This document shows, one piece after another, positions 52,012-60,517 of a DNA stretch of 64,000 nt. Origin of the DNA: Bradyrhizobium liaoningense (GTDB lineage: Bacteria > Pseudomonadota > Alphaproteobacteria > Rhizobiales > Xanthobacteraceae). Below the pieces are notes generated by a model. That model was not told the DNA's origin. It searched no databases and saw only the letters and a list, made by a program, of their open reading frames with translations. The stretch covers positions 829,001 through 893,000 of the forward strand of contig NZ_JAFCJS010000003.1 in the NCBI RefSeq assembly GCF_018130825.1, given 5' to 3'. Every line of letters begins with the position of its first letter. Position 1 is the stretch's first letter. Made by a program: the position numbers and the translations under genes.

Positions 52012-53165
52012 GCGACGCGCTGTCCCTCGCGCCAGACGCTGCGGACCACGGGAACGTGGCCGGCAACATGCACGCGGATCAGGTCGGCGCGCTTGCCGGT
52101 CGCGACCTCGCCGCGGTCGGTGAGGCCGACCGCCTCGGCGGGCGCCTTCGTGACGGTGCGAACCGCAGCCGGAAGGCTGATCGCCGGCACATGCTCGGGC
52201 AATTGCAGTGCCGCCATGAGCAGGCTGGACGGAATGTAGTCCGACGACAGGATGTCGAGCAGGCCTTCGCGGGCGAGGTCGACCGCGGCGATGTTGCCGG
52301 AGTGCGAGCCGCCACGCACGACGTTCGGCGCGCCCATCAGGATGTCGATGCCGGCCTGGTGCAGGCCGCGCGCGGCTTCCAGTGTGGTCGGAAACTCAGC
52401 GACCGAGACGCGATCGCGTACGGCATCCGCGACGTTCTCCTCGGTGGTGTCGTCGTGGCTCGCCAGCGGGATCTTGTACTCATGCGCCAGCGCCACGATC
52501 TCGCGCATGTTGGCCGCTGCATAGAGTCTCTGATATTCGAAGCGCTTTGCGAACAGCTCGTCGAGCTCGGCATCAGTCTTGCCGCCGCCCTTGCCGCGAT
52601 AATAGTCGCGCAGCTTGACCTCGTCGCGGAACTGGCGCTGGCCGGGCGTGTGGTCCATCAGCGACATCAGCTTGACGTCGGGACGGTCGATCAACTCCTT
52701 GGCCTCCTCGACCACGCTCGGCATCGGGATCTCGCAGCGCAGATGCAGGAAGTGGTCGGCGCGCAGCAGGCTGGCCTCGCGCGCGGTGGTGATGGCGGCG
52801 GCGAGCACGCCGGCGCGGCCATCGACCTCCTCCGCGCCGTCCTCGCGCCAGACCCGGAGCGAATCGAACACGGTGGTGATGCCTGATGTGGCGAGCTGGC
52901 CATCGTAGGAAATGACGGCGGCGACCGGATTCCAGAACACTTTTGGCCGCGGCACGTAATGCGCTTCGAGATGGTCGGTGTGGAGCTCGATCAGGCCGGG
53001 CATGATCAAATCGCCGCCGGCATCCTCGGCGCCCGCCGGCGCAGTCCCGTCACCGATCTCGGCGATGCGTCCGTCGGCAAGAGCGAGCCAGCCCTGCTCG
53101 ATCACCCGGTCAGCCAGCACGATCCTGGCGTTGGCGATCACTGTGTCCTTCGGCTTCATTTCCAT
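52008..53165 (-). CDS. phnM: Ribose 1-methylphosphonate 5-triphosphate diphosphatase PhnM
   Basis: Metal-dependent amidohydrolase-fold enzyme that removes pyrophosphate from the ribose 1-phosphonate 5-triphosphate intermediate of the C-P lyase pathway. The 385-residue protein closely resembles classical PhnM: LPGLIELHTDHLEAHYVPRP, SGITTVFDSL, LRCEIP, SLMDHTPGQRQF, SHDDTTEENV, VRGGSHSGN and DILSSDYIPSS, covering the metal site and catalytic region. A second Met six bases in (53159) has better ribosome-site spacing. It lies five bases after phnL and overlaps phnN. A divergent paralogue occurs at the right end of the window. Confidence 0.95.
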   Translation of the reverse strand: MEMKPKDTVIANARIVLADRVIEQGWLALADGRIAEIGDGTAPAGAEDAGGDLIMPGLIELHTDHLEAHYVPRPKVFWNPVAAVISYDGQLATSGITTVFDSLRVWREDGAEEVDGRAGVLAAAITTAREASLLRADHFLHLRCEIPMPSVVEEAKELIDRPDVKLMSLMDHTPGQRQFRDEVKLRDYYRGKGGGKTDAELDELFAKRFEYQRLYAAANMREIVALAHEYKIPLASHDDTTEENVADAVRDRVSVAEFPTTLEAARGLHQAGIDILMGAPNVVRGGSHSGNIAAVDLAREGLLDILSSDYIPSSLLMAALQLPEHVPAISLPAAVRTVTKAPAEAVGLTDRGEVATGKRADLIRVHVAGHVPVVRSVWREGQRVA

Positions 53166-53170
53166 GTCCT

Positions 53171-53878
53171 TCAGGCGGCGGCAAAGCTGGTGACGTCGAC
53201 GATGCGGTCGGCAATCAGATGACGGATTTCGTCGTCATGGACAATGGCCACCATGGCAACGCCCTGGCGCTTTTTCTCGGCGACCAGGTCGACCACGACG
53301 GCGCGGTTGGCTGCATCGAGCGAGGCGGTCGGCTCGTCGAGCAGGAGGATCGGCAGGTCCGAGATGAAGCCGCGCGCGATGTTCACGCGCTGCTGCTCGC
53401 CGCCGGAGAAGGTGGCGGGCGGAAGCTGCCAGAGCCGCTCGGGGATGTTGAGACGGTGCAACAGGCTGCCTGCACGCTGCTGCGCATCGGCCCGGCTCAT
53501 GCCATTGACGATCAGCGGCTCGGCGACGACATCGATGGTCGCAACGCGCGGCACCGCGCGCAGGAACTGGCTGACATAGCCAATGGTGGAACGGCGGATG
53601 TTAAGCACCTGCCGCGGCTCGGCGGTGGCGAGATCGACCACCGCGCCGCGATGGCGGATGCCGATGCGGCCGCTATCACAGCGATAATTGCCGAAGATCA
53701 TCTTCAGGATCGACGATTTGCCGGCACCTGATGGGCCGGAGAGCACGACGCATTCGCCGGGGTTGACGTGGAAGGTCACCCCGCTGACGACGGGCAATTC
53801 GATGCCGCCTTGCAGGTGCATCGTAAAGGTCTTTTGCGCATCGGCGACGTCGATCATGGCGGTCATCGGAAAACTCAT
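53171..53878 (-). CDS. phnL: Phosphonate C-P lyase system protein PhnL
   Basis: A 235-residue ABC-type ATPase that associates with the C-P lyase core complex rather than with a transporter. Walker A is LSGPSGAGKSSILKM, the signature is FSGGEQQRVNIARG, Walker B is LPILLLDEPTASLD, and the switch His is in VAIVHDDEI. The N-terminal FTMHLQGGIELPVVSGVTF is typical of PhnL. It overlaps phnK by four bases and precedes phnM by five, so it is coupled within the operon. Confidence 0.95.
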   Translation of the reverse strand: MSFPMTAMIDVADAQKTFTMHLQGGIELPVVSGVTFHVNPGECVVLSGPSGAGKSSILKMIFGNYRCDSGRIGIRHRGAVVDLATAEPRQVLNIRRSTIGYVSQFLRAVPRVATIDVVAEPLIVNGMSRADAQQRAGSLLHRLNIPERLWQLPPATFSGGEQQRVNIARGFISDLPILLLDEPTASLDAANRAVVVDLVAEKKRQGVAMVAIVHDDEIRHLIADRIVDVTSFAAA

Positions 53879-54672
53879 GGCGGCAGAATCGAGGAGACGA
53901 GGAGCTGGGTATAGGGCTCGCGGGGATCGTCGAGCACCTGGTCGGTGAGGCCGGTCTCGATGACGCGGCCGCCTTTCATCACCATGACGCGGTGTGACAA
54001 CAGGCGCGCGACCGCGAGATCGTGGGTGACGATGATGACGGCGAGGTTCAGCTCGGCGACGAGGCTGCGCAAGAGGTCGAGCAGGCGCGCCTGAACCGAT
54101 ACGTCAAGTCCGCCGGTCGGCTCGTCCATGAACACCAGCCGCGGCTCGGTGACGAGGTTGCGGGCGATCTGAAGACGCTGGCGCATGCCGCCGGAATAGG
54201 TGCGCGGCGCATCGTCGATGCGCGCTGTGTCGATCTCGACGCGGGTGAGCCAGTCGGACGCGGTGTCGCGGATGCGGCCGTAGTGATTCCACCCGACCGC
54301 CATCAGCCGCTCGCCGACATTGGCGCCGGCGGAGACCGCCATGCGCAGGCCCTGCGCGGGATCCTGATGCACAAAGCCCCAGTCGGTGCGGAACAGGAAG
54401 CGTCGCTCGGCCTCGCCCAGCGTCGCGAGATCGCGGGTGACGCCGTCGCGCATCCGGTAGGACACACGCCCCGCGCTCGGCGCGAGCTGGCCCGACAGCA
54501 TCTGCAGCAGCGTCGACTTGCCCGAGCCGGATTCGCCGACGATCGCCAGCACCTCGCCGGGATAGAGCGAGAACGACACGTCGCGGCAGGCGGCGATGCG
54601 GCCGAAAGACTTGCTGAGGGATTTTGCGACCAGCAGCGGCTCGTCGTTGTCGAGCATGTCGGGATCAGCCAT
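53875..54672 (-). CDS. phnK: Phosphonate C-P lyase system protein PhnK
   Basis: A 265-residue ABC-type ATPase that binds the PhnGHIJ core. Walker A is VGESGSGKSTLLQM, the signature YSGGMRQRLQIARNL, Walker B LVFMDEPTGGLD, and the switch His in VIIVTHDLAV. The N-terminus after MADPDMLDNDEPLL is the normal catalytic start. The ATG at 54672 overlaps the end of phnJ by eight bases; a longer frame runs antisense-free into phnJ but adds no family similarity. Its own end overlaps the start of phnL. Confidence 0.95.
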   Translation of the reverse strand: MADPDMLDNDEPLLVAKSLSKSFGRIAACRDVSFSLYPGEVLAIVGESGSGKSTLLQMLSGQLAPSAGRVSYRMRDGVTRDLATLGEAERRFLFRTDWGFVHQDPAQGLRMAVSAGANVGERLMAVGWNHYGRIRDTASDWLTRVEIDTARIDDAPRTYSGGMRQRLQIARNLVTEPRLVFMDEPTGGLDVSVQARLLDLLRSLVAELNLAVIIVTHDLAVARLLSHRVMVMKGGRVIETGLTDQVLDDPREPYTQLLVSSILPP

Positions 54673-55558
54673 TCGAGGCCTCCGCCTTCTCCTTGTAGGG
54701 AGCAGCACTGAGGCTGCCGTGATGACCGGCGGCCTGGCGGCCCTCGCAATAGTCGGTGTCCGAGCAGACGAACATGCGCCCGGCCTTGTCGTCGGTGACG
54801 ATCTCGTCGAGGTAGGAGTTTTCCGCGCCGCACAGCGCGCAGGGCGCGTTGAAGCGGTAGGGTTCGAAGGGGTGATCCTCGAAATCGAGCGACACCACCT
54901 GGGTGTAAGGCGGAATCGCATAGATGCGCTTCTCGCGGCCGGCGCCGAACAATTGCAGCGCCGGGCAATTGTCCATCTTGGGATTGTCGAATTTCGGCGT
55001 CGGCGACGGATCCATCACGTAGCGCGCGTTGACCTTCACAGGATAGGCGTAGGCTGTGGCGATGTGGCCGAAGCGGGCGATGTCCTCATAGAGCTTCACA
55101 TGCATCAGGCCGTATTCGGCGAGCGCATGCATGCGCCGCGTCTCGGTCTCGCGCGGCTCCAGGAAGCGCAGCGGCTCCGGGATCGGCACCTGATAGACCA
55201 GCACCTGATTCGCGTGCAGCGCCGTCTCCGGGATGCGGTGACGGGTCTGGATCACCGTTGCCTCGTCCGTCGCGGTCGTCGTGGCGACGCCGGCGGTTTT
55301 GGCGAAGAATTTGCGGATCGAGATTGCGTTGGTGGTGTCGTCAGAACCCTGGTCGATCACCTTCAGCACGTCCTGGGGCCCCAGGATCGCAGCGGTGACC
55401 TGCACGCCGCCGGTGCCCCAGCCATAGGGCATCGGCATCTCGCGGCTGGCGAACGGCACCTGATAGCCGGGGATCGCGATGGCTTTCAGGATCGCTCGGC
55501 GGATCATCCGCTTGGTCTGCTCGTCGAGATAGGCAAAGTTGTAGGCGGGCGCGTTCAT
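54665..55558 (-). CDS. phnJ: Alpha-D-ribose 1-methylphosphonate 5-phosphate C-P lyase PhnJ
   Basis: The radical-SAM-type enzyme that cleaves the carbon-phosphorus bond. The 297-residue protein carries the four essential cysteines at 240, 243, 265 and 271 (APCALCGAENS and FVCSDTDYCEG): three bind the 4Fe-4S cluster and the last is the radical-bearing Cys, as established for the E. coli enzyme. GWGTGGVQVTAAILGPQDVLKVIDQG is the usual N-terminal signature. It overlaps phnI by four bases and phnK by eight. All key residues are intact. Confidence 0.97.
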   Translation of the reverse strand: MNAPAYNFAYLDEQTKRMIRRAILKAIAIPGYQVPFASREMPMPYGWGTGGVQVTAAILGPQDVLKVIDQGSDDTTNAISIRKFFAKTAGVATTTATDEATVIQTRHRIPETALHANQVLVYQVPIPEPLRFLEPRETETRRMHALAEYGLMHVKLYEDIARFGHIATAYAYPVKVNARYVMDPSPTPKFDNPKMDNCPALQLFGAGREKRIYAIPPYTQVVSLDFEDHPFEPYRFNAPCALCGAENSYLDEIVTDDKAGRMFVCSDTDYCEGRQAAGHHGSLSAAPYKEKAEASNG

Positions 55559-56658
55559 TCCGCGGCCTCCTTCATGGCATCAGGCGCATTGGCATCGGCG
55601 AATTCCTTGCGCAGCTTGCGCAAGAGGCCGAGCTCGGACTGGAAGTCGACATAATGCGGCAACTTCAGGTGCTCGACGAAGCCGGTGGCCTGAACGTTGT
55701 CCGAATGCGACATCACGAATTCTTCATCTTGCGCCGGGGCCAGCGCCTCCTCGCCAAGCTCACGGGCGCGCAGCGCGCGATCGACCAGTGCCATCGACAT
55801 GGTCTTGCGTTCGCTCTGGCCGAAGGCGAGGCCATAGCCGCGGGTGAAGCACGGCGCTTCGGTCGCCGAGCCCTTGAACTGGTTGACCATCTGGCATTCG
55901 GTCAGCTCGATCGCGCCGAGCGGCACGGCAAAGCCGACGTCCTCCGCGGAGAACTCGACCTCGACCTCGCCGAAGCGGATCTCTCCGACAAAGGGATGAT
56001 TGCGACCATAGCCGCGCTGGGTGGAATAGCCCATCGCGAGGAGAAAACCTTCGTCACCGCGCGCAAGGTTTTGCAGGCGCAGGTCGCGGTCGGCCGGAAA
56101 ATTCAGCGGCTCGCGCGTGAGATCGCCGACGCTGGCACCCTCTTCGGCTTCCGGAGAGGATTCAATCAGCCCGTCACGCCCCAGAATGTCGGTGACGCGC
56201 GGGGTCGGCGCGGTCGAGGCTTCGGCCGTCGACGGCGTCTCCGGCACAAAACCTTCCGCGAGCGAGGGATCGAACAGGCGATGGGTGTAGTCGAAGGTCG
56301 GCCCAAGGATCTGGCCGCCGGGAATGTCCTTGAAGGTCGCCGACACTCGCCGCTGCACCCGCATAGCGCCGGTGTCGACCGGCTCGCTGGTGCCGAAGCG
56401 CGGCAGGGTGGCACGGAAGGCGCGGACCAGGAAAATCGCCTCGATCAAATCGCCGCGCGCCTGCTTGATCGCGAGCGCCGCAAGCTCTCGGTCATAGAGC
56501 GAGCCTTCGCTCATGACGCGGTCGACGGCAAGCCCGAGCTGCTCCGAGATCTGGTCGAGCGTAACTTCCGCAACGCTCTGGTCACCGCGCCGCGCATTGG
56601 CAAGCAGGCGATGGGCGTTCTCGATGGCGCGTTCGCCGCCTTTGACTGCGACATACAT
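55555..56658 (-). CDS. phnI: Carbon-phosphorus lyase complex subunit PhnI
   Basis: Core subunit that, with PhnG, PhnH and PhnL, attaches the phosphonate to the ribose of ATP with release of adenine. The 367-residue length is standard. MYVAVKGGERAIENAHRLLA at the N-terminus, IPGGQILGPTFDYTHRLFDP, GYSTQRGYGRNHPFVGEIR and FTRGYGLAFGQSERKTMSMA are diagnostic. The C-terminus GFVEHLKLPHYVDFQSEL is complete. It lies four bases after phnH and overlaps phnJ. Confidence 0.96.
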   Translation of the reverse strand: MYVAVKGGERAIENAHRLLANARRGDQSVAEVTLDQISEQLGLAVDRVMSEGSLYDRELAALAIKQARGDLIEAIFLVRAFRATLPRFGTSEPVDTGAMRVQRRVSATFKDIPGGQILGPTFDYTHRLFDPSLAEGFVPETPSTAEASTAPTPRVTDILGRDGLIESSPEAEEGASVGDLTREPLNFPADRDLRLQNLARGDEGFLLAMGYSTQRGYGRNHPFVGEIRFGEVEVEFSAEDVGFAVPLGAIELTECQMVNQFKGSATEAPCFTRGYGLAFGQSERKTMSMALVDRALRARELGEEALAPAQDEEFVMSHSDNVQATGFVEHLKLPHYVDFQSELGLLRKLRKEFADANAPDAMKEAAE

Positions 56659-56662
56659 GCTT

Positions 56663-57271
56663 CTAGCTTCCCTTGCTCACGACGCACGTGGTGCGCGGGA
56701 TCGCGACCACGGCGTCATCGGCGACCAGCACCACATCGATGCCGCGCGGAAACAGTGCCTCGTTCATACGCAGGCGCTCGGACAGATCGAAAGGCTTGAT
56801 CGACGCCTGCAGCGTCGCGACGCCGTCGATGCCGGGGCCGCGCAGCTCGAAGCCAGGCCCCGCGTCCAGGCTTTCGACCTGAATGATCACCGTGGTCGAA
56901 CGGTCCGGATACTCGCTGGTACCGAGCGCGAAGCGCTCGAGCGAAGGCAGTGCACTACCGTCGCTGATGAGCGCGAATGACGCGATCGAGGAGTCCTGCA
57001 CAACCGGCGCGCCGGTGTGGAACTTCAGCCACTTGGTCACGTCAGAGCTTTCCGCCATCCGCGCATCGAGCCAGAGCGGCGTGTCATGGTCGAACAGCGT
57101 CAGTGCGATCGCCGCGGTGCCGCGCATCATCATTCCGGGCGCTCCCGCCATCGGCACGATGCGCTGGACCGAGCCCGGCCGCGCCATCGCGTCCATCACC
57201 GAGCGAAAGGTCGATTGCGCCGACAGCACCTTGTCGGCGAAACCCGGCGGCAATTCCGCAATCGTGGTCAT
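56663..57271 (-). CDS. phnH: Phosphonate C-P lyase system protein PhnH
   Basis: A 202-residue core subunit of the C-P lyase complex. Recognisable segments are GFADKVLSAQSTFRSVMDAMARPGSVQRI, ALTLFDHDTPLWLD, FHTGAPVVQD and the C-terminal LRGPGIDGVATLQ plus FPRGIDVVLV. It shares a PLP-transferase-derived fold without PLP binding, as known for the family. The start at 57271 lies four bases after phnG. Length and order are as in canonical phn operons. Confidence 0.95.
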   Translation of the reverse strand: MTTIAELPPGFADKVLSAQSTFRSVMDAMARPGSVQRIVPMAGAPGMMMRGTAAIALTLFDHDTPLWLDARMAESSDVTKWLKFHTGAPVVQDSSIASFALISDGSALPSLERFALGTSEYPDRSTTVIIQVESLDAGPGFELRGPGIDGVATLQASIKPFDLSERLRMNEALFPRGIDVVLVADDAVVAIPRTTCVVSKGS

Positions 57272-57275
57272 GATC

Positions 57276-57731
57276 TCACCCCTCACCGCGCACCATGGTG
57301 TAGAAATCAACCTTCGTCGCGGCGGTCTCTTCCGCCGCCCGCTTCCGCCTGACCATAAGCTGCTCGCGCAACGGCGCGATAACGCTGCGCTCGACCAGCC
57401 CGCCGAAATCGCGGGACTGCACCAGCGCATCGCACAGCGCGATCAGCCGCGCCTTCTCGCCGTTGCGCCCGAGCGTGTAGCCGAAACCGACCTCGCCGCT
57501 CGCGAGCCTCACCGCCGCACGCGACACCGTGGCTTCGCCGAGATTGAAGGGCGCGCCGTCTCCGCCGACCCGGCCGCGCAGCATCACGAGCCCGTTCTCC
57601 GGCGAACGCAGATCCTGATGAGCCGGCAGGGCGAGATCGCGGAGGCGAGCGGCGATCTCGCCCGCCTCCGCGTGCGCCAGCACGGCCATCGCGGCCTTGC
57701 GCTGGGCTTGCTGGGTATCGTGCTGGGTCAC
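57276..57731 (-). CDS. phnG: Phosphonate C-P lyase system protein PhnG
   Basis: A 151-residue core subunit of the C-P lyase complex and the first gene of the phnGHIJKLMN operon. RKAAMAVLAHAEAGEIAARL, GLVMLRGRVGGDGAPFNLGEAT, VGFGYTLGRNGEKARLIAL and QSRDFGGLVERSVIAPL match the family. Its promoter region carries a Pho-box-like repeat and a palindromic probable PhnF operator within 100 bp of the start. It is divergent from phnF. Confidence 0.95.
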   Translation of the reverse strand: MTQHDTQQAQRKAAMAVLAHAEAGEIAARLRDLALPAHQDLRSPENGLVMLRGRVGGDGAPFNLGEATVSRAAVRLASGEVGFGYTLGRNGEKARLIALCDALVQSRDFGGLVERSVIAPLREQLMVRRKRAAEETAATKVDFYTMVRGEG

Positions 57732-57768
57732 CTAATCCACCGAGCTTTTGACAGAACTTGTCGAATCC

Positions 57769-57794
57769 AAGTTGTCTATGATAATAGACAACTT
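57769..57794. promoter_or_regulatory. Probable PhnF operator
   Basis: Perfect 11-4-11 inverted repeat, AAGTTGTCTAT and ATAGACAACTT around GATA, between divergent phnG and phnF. The GTCTAT/ATAGAC core resembles sites bound by HutC-subfamily GntR repressors. For phnG it lies just downstream of the inferred -10 element, over the expected transcription start, which suits repression by steric block. For phnF it lies 66 bp upstream of the start, which suits autoregulation. Confidence 0.75.
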
Positions 57795-57798
57795 CATA

Positions 57799-57826
57799 CG
57801 GACGCGCCATGACTGTTTCGTGACAA
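57799..57826 (-). promoter_or_regulatory. Pho box of the phnG promoter
   Basis: Reading the minus strand, TTGTCACGAAACAGTCAT (57826 to 57809) is a 7-4-7 direct repeat matching the PhoB consensus half-site CTGTCAT at five and six of seven positions. Exactly 10 nt further on is TATGAA (57798-57793), a good -10 hexamer, the standard spacing for PhoB-dependent promoters that lack a -35. The probable PhnF palindrome begins within this -10 region. It therefore looks like a phosphate-starvation-induced promoter for phnG. Confidence 0.65.
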
Positions 57827-57859
57827 TGATGTGATTTTCGGGCTAGGCTGACCGACGAC

Positions 57860-58588
57860 ATGAGCATGCAGGACACAGCCTCTTCGGGCGTCGCTTTGTG
57901 GCGCCTCGTCGCCGACGGCATCGAGCGCGGCATCGCCGACGGCCGCTTTGCCGCCGGCGACAAGCTGCCGGGCGAGATGGAGATCGCCGAAACCTATCGC
58001 GTGAACCGCCACACCGTGCGGCGCGCGCTGGCAGCCCTTGCCGAGCGCGGCATCGTGCGCGCCGAACGCGGCAGCGGAACCTATGTCGAGGCGCAGAAGC
58101 TCGCTTATCCCTTGCGCTCGCGCACGCGCTTCTCCGAGATCGTCGGCGCCGAGGGTCGCGAGCCGCATGGCCGGTTGATCGAGGCGACCGACGACGTCGC
58201 GACGCGCGAGCTCGCCCGCGAGCTGGGATTGAAGACCGGCGCGCCCCTGGCGCGGATCGAGGCGATTCGGCTTGCCGACCGCACGCCGATCTGCGTTTCC
58301 ACCACGTGGCTGTCGGCGGAACTGTTTCCGGGCGCAGGCGAGGTGTTCGCCGCAACGCGCTCGATGACGAAACTGCTCGAACATTACGGCGTGCGCGACT
58401 ATCGCCGCGGCGCGACCCGCATCACCGCCGGCATCGTCGATGCCACCGATGCCGCGCGGCTGGATCTTCCGCTCGGACGGCCGATCCTGGTGGTCGATGC
58501 CACCGACCACGATCTCGCCGGCAAGCCGCTGGTGACGAAGCATTCGCGGTTTGCCGCGGAGCGGGTGGAGTTTTTGGTGGAGTCGTAG
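57860..58588 (+). CDS. phnF: GntR family phosphonate regulator PhnF
   Basis: A 242-residue repressor of the HutC/PhnF subfamily. The N-terminal winged helix is LWRLVADGIERGIADGRFAAG, then DKLPGEMEIAETYRVNRHTVRRALAALAERGIVRAERGSGTYV. The C-terminal UTRA domain binds the effector (SRTRFSEIVGAEGREPHGRLI, LARIEAIRLADRTPICVSTTWLSAELFP). It sits between the phnG operon, from which it diverges, and the phnCDEE transporter genes, with which it is convergent. The effector is probably a phosphonate-derived metabolite, unproven here. Confidence 0.94.
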   Translation: MSMQDTASSGVALWRLVADGIERGIADGRFAAGDKLPGEMEIAETYRVNRHTVRRALAALAERGIVRAERGSGTYVEAQKLAYPLRSRTRFSEIVGAEGREPHGRLIEATDDVATRELARELGLKTGAPLARIEAIRLADRTPICVSTTWLSAELFPGAGEVFAATRSMTKLLEHYGVRDYRRGATRITAGIVDATDAARLDLPLGRPILVVDATDHDLAGKPLVTKHSRFAAERVEFLVES

Positions 58589-58616
58589 GGGCCTTCTCTC
58601 TCCACGAAACCGGAGC

Positions 58617-58710
58617 CGTAGGATGGGCAAAGGCGCACTTCGCGCCGTGCCCACGATTTTTTTCGATCGTTAAGAGTGGTGGGCACGCTTTCGCTTTGCC
58701 CACCCTACCG
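58617..58710. repeat. Palindromic repeat, GTAGGGTGGGCAAAG family (copy 4)
   Basis: CGTAGGATGGGCAAAG pairs with CTTTGCCCACCCTACCG, with inner GTGCCCAC/GTGGGCAC. It separates convergent phnF and phnE and ends ten bases from the phnE stop codon. Confidence 0.86.
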
Positions 58711-58719
58711 CACCTGTGA

Positions 58720-59565
58720 TCAGGCCACAGCCCTACGCCCGATAATCGCAAAGCGCAGCTTGCCCGAGATGAAATCGATCGCGGCCACCGCGACCAGGAT
58801 CATCAGGATCAGGAACGAGACCCTCTGCCATTCCAGCACGCGGATCTGCTCGGCGAGCTGGAGGCCGATGCCGCCGGCGCCGACGATGCCGATGATGGTG
58901 GCCGAGCGGGTGTTGGACTCGATGAAATAGAGCACCTGGCCGGCGATAACGGGCAGGACCTGCGGCAACAGGCCGAAGCGGATCTCGTGCAGCGCGCTGC
59001 CGCCGGAGGCGCGGATGCCTTCGACCTGCTTCTGGTCGGCGCCCTCGATCGCCTCCGAGAACAGCTTGCCGAAGGCGCCGAAGTCCGACACGGCGATGGC
59101 GAGCACGCCGGCGAACGGGCCGAGGCCGACCACGTTGATCCATACCAGCGCCCAAATCAGCGTGTCGACGCCGCGGATCGAATCGAGGAATCGTCGCACG
59201 GGAAAGCGCACGATCTGCGAGGGGATGACGTTGCGTGCGGCCAGCAGGCTCACCGGGAGTGCGAACACCGCCGCCAGCGTGGTGCCGAGCAGCGCGATCG
59301 AGAGCGTTTCGCCGAGCGCCTTCAGATAGACCGGCAGCGAGGAGCCGGGATCCGGCGGGATCATCATCAGGCTGATCCAACCGAGCTGGCTGAGGCCGGC
59401 GAAGAACCGCGACGGCGAGAAGTCGAGATCGACGAGGCCGTAAGTGAGGATCGCGAACGCCGCGACGATCATCGCCGGGGTCGCGAGCCGCGCCGAGGCG
59501 GGCCCGTCGAACACGTCGGGGTAGCGCGCGCGCATCTCGCGCGGATCGACCTCCCGTGGCGTCAC
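58720..59565 (-). CDS. phnE: Phosphonate ABC transporter permease PhnE (second)
   Basis: A 281-residue inner-membrane permease of the phosphonate ABC importer. It has five or six hydrophobic segments, with LGTTLAAVFALPVSLLAARN and the EAA-loop-like EAIEGADQKQVEGIRASGGSALHEIRFGLLPQV for contact with the ATPase. NTRSATIIGIVGAGGIGLQL is the typical PhnE C-terminal motif. It overlaps the first phnE gene by four bases. The two different permeases probably form a heterodimer with PhnC. Confidence 0.94.
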   Translation of the reverse strand: MTPREVDPREMRARYPDVFDGPASARLATPAMIVAAFAILTYGLVDLDFSPSRFFAGLSQLGWISLMMIPPDPGSSLPVYLKALGETLSIALLGTTLAAVFALPVSLLAARNVIPSQIVRFPVRRFLDSIRGVDTLIWALVWINVVGLGPFAGVLAIAVSDFGAFGKLFSEAIEGADQKQVEGIRASGGSALHEIRFGLLPQVLPVIAGQVLYFIESNTRSATIIGIVGAGGIGLQLAEQIRVLEWQRVSFLILMILVAVAAIDFISGKLRFAIIGRRAVA

Positions 59566-60446
59566 GTCCGCGCCTCCTTGCCGAACAGGCGGCCACGCAG
59601 CCAGCCCGTCGTGATGTCGATGATGAAGACCGTGACGACGATGGTGAGCAGGATGGCGCTGACGTCGGAGTAGTAGAACTTGCGGATGGCGACGACGAGC
59701 TCCTGGCCGATGCCGCCGGCGCCGACAAAACCCATGACGGACGCTTCGCGGACATTGATCTCGAAGCGCAACAGGGCGTAGCTGGCATAACCGGCGGTGA
59801 CCTGCGGCACGATGGCAAAGCGCATGCAGGACAGCCAGCTCGCGCCGGTCGAACGGATGCCTTCGACCGGCTTCATGTCGGCATTCTCGACGATCTCCGA
59901 GAACAGCTTGCCAAGCGCGCCGGTGGAGTGGATCGCGATTGCGAGCACGCCGGCCATCGGCCCGAGCCCGAACGCGATCACGAAGATCAGCGCGAAGACG
60001 ATGCCGGGAACGGTGCGGGCGAATTCGAGCAGGCGCCGTACCGTGAAGCGCAGCCAGGGTGACGGCGAGGTGTTTTCAGCCGCGAAGAAGTTGAGGGCGA
60101 AGGCGAAGGTCGCGCCGATCAACGTGCCGACATAGCTGATGAGCAGGGTCTCGCCCAGCATCTTCAGCCATTTCTTCCAGCCCCACAGCCACTCGCCGAC
60201 ATCGGTCCAGACCCGCTGGCCGCTGTCGAGCGTGAGGATGCGGTCGAAATAGCTGATGAAGTTGCCGAAATAGGTGAACAGCGTGCGCAGGTTCACTTCC
60301 GCGCCGACGGCCGCGAGCGCCAGCGCTGCGGCAAAGACCGCCATACCCAACAGGAGACGGAGGCGCCTGCGCGCCACCGCCTCGCGATAGGCAGCATTGA
60401 GCACGGCGAGCTGCTGCTCGGGGAGGATCGAAACCGCTGTCGTCAT
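59562..60446 (-). CDS. phnE: Phosphonate ABC transporter permease PhnE (first)
   Basis: A 294-residue permease, paralogous to the next gene. TLLISYVGTLIGATFAFALNF, the EAA loop EIVENADMKPVEGIRSTGASWLSCMRFAIVPQV and NVREASVMGFVGAGGIGQEL match PhnE. The N-terminal cytoplasmic tail (LPEQQLAVLNAAYREAVARR) is longer than in the second copy. It follows phnD after 71 bp containing a strong hairpin and overlaps the second phnE by four bases. Confidence 0.94.
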   Translation of the reverse strand: MTTAVSILPEQQLAVLNAAYREAVARRRLRLLLGMAVFAAALALAAVGAEVNLRTLFTYFGNFISYFDRILTLDSGQRVWTDVGEWLWGWKKWLKMLGETLLISYVGTLIGATFAFALNFFAAENTSPSPWLRFTVRRLLEFARTVPGIVFALIFVIAFGLGPMAGVLAIAIHSTGALGKLFSEIVENADMKPVEGIRSTGASWLSCMRFAIVPQVTAGYASYALLRFEINVREASVMGFVGAGGIGQELVVAIRKFYYSDVSAILLTIVVTVFIIDITTGWLRGRLFGKEART

Positions 60447-60473
60447 CGGTCGAGGAGGGTCCGGTCAAAGAAA

Positions 60474-60497
60474 GAGCCGGGTCCAGGGACCCGGCTC
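60474..60497 (-). terminator. Intra-operon hairpin between phnD and phnE
   Basis: A perfect 11-bp stem, GAGCCGGGTCC with GGACCCGGCTC around a two-base loop. On the transcript strand it is followed by TTTCTTTG, so it resembles a weak Rho-independent terminator. It lies between the binding-protein gene and the first permease gene. Such placement usually raises binding-protein mRNA over permease mRNA by partial termination and 3'-end protection. Confidence 0.75.
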
Positions 60498-60517
60498 CAG
60501 TGCATCGTCCCTAAAAC

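Noticed and set aside
54596..55654. A 352-codon plus-strand frame opposite phnJ
   Set aside because: phnJ on the other strand has all catalytic cysteines and coupled neighbours; the plus frame has no ribosome site or recognisable motif.
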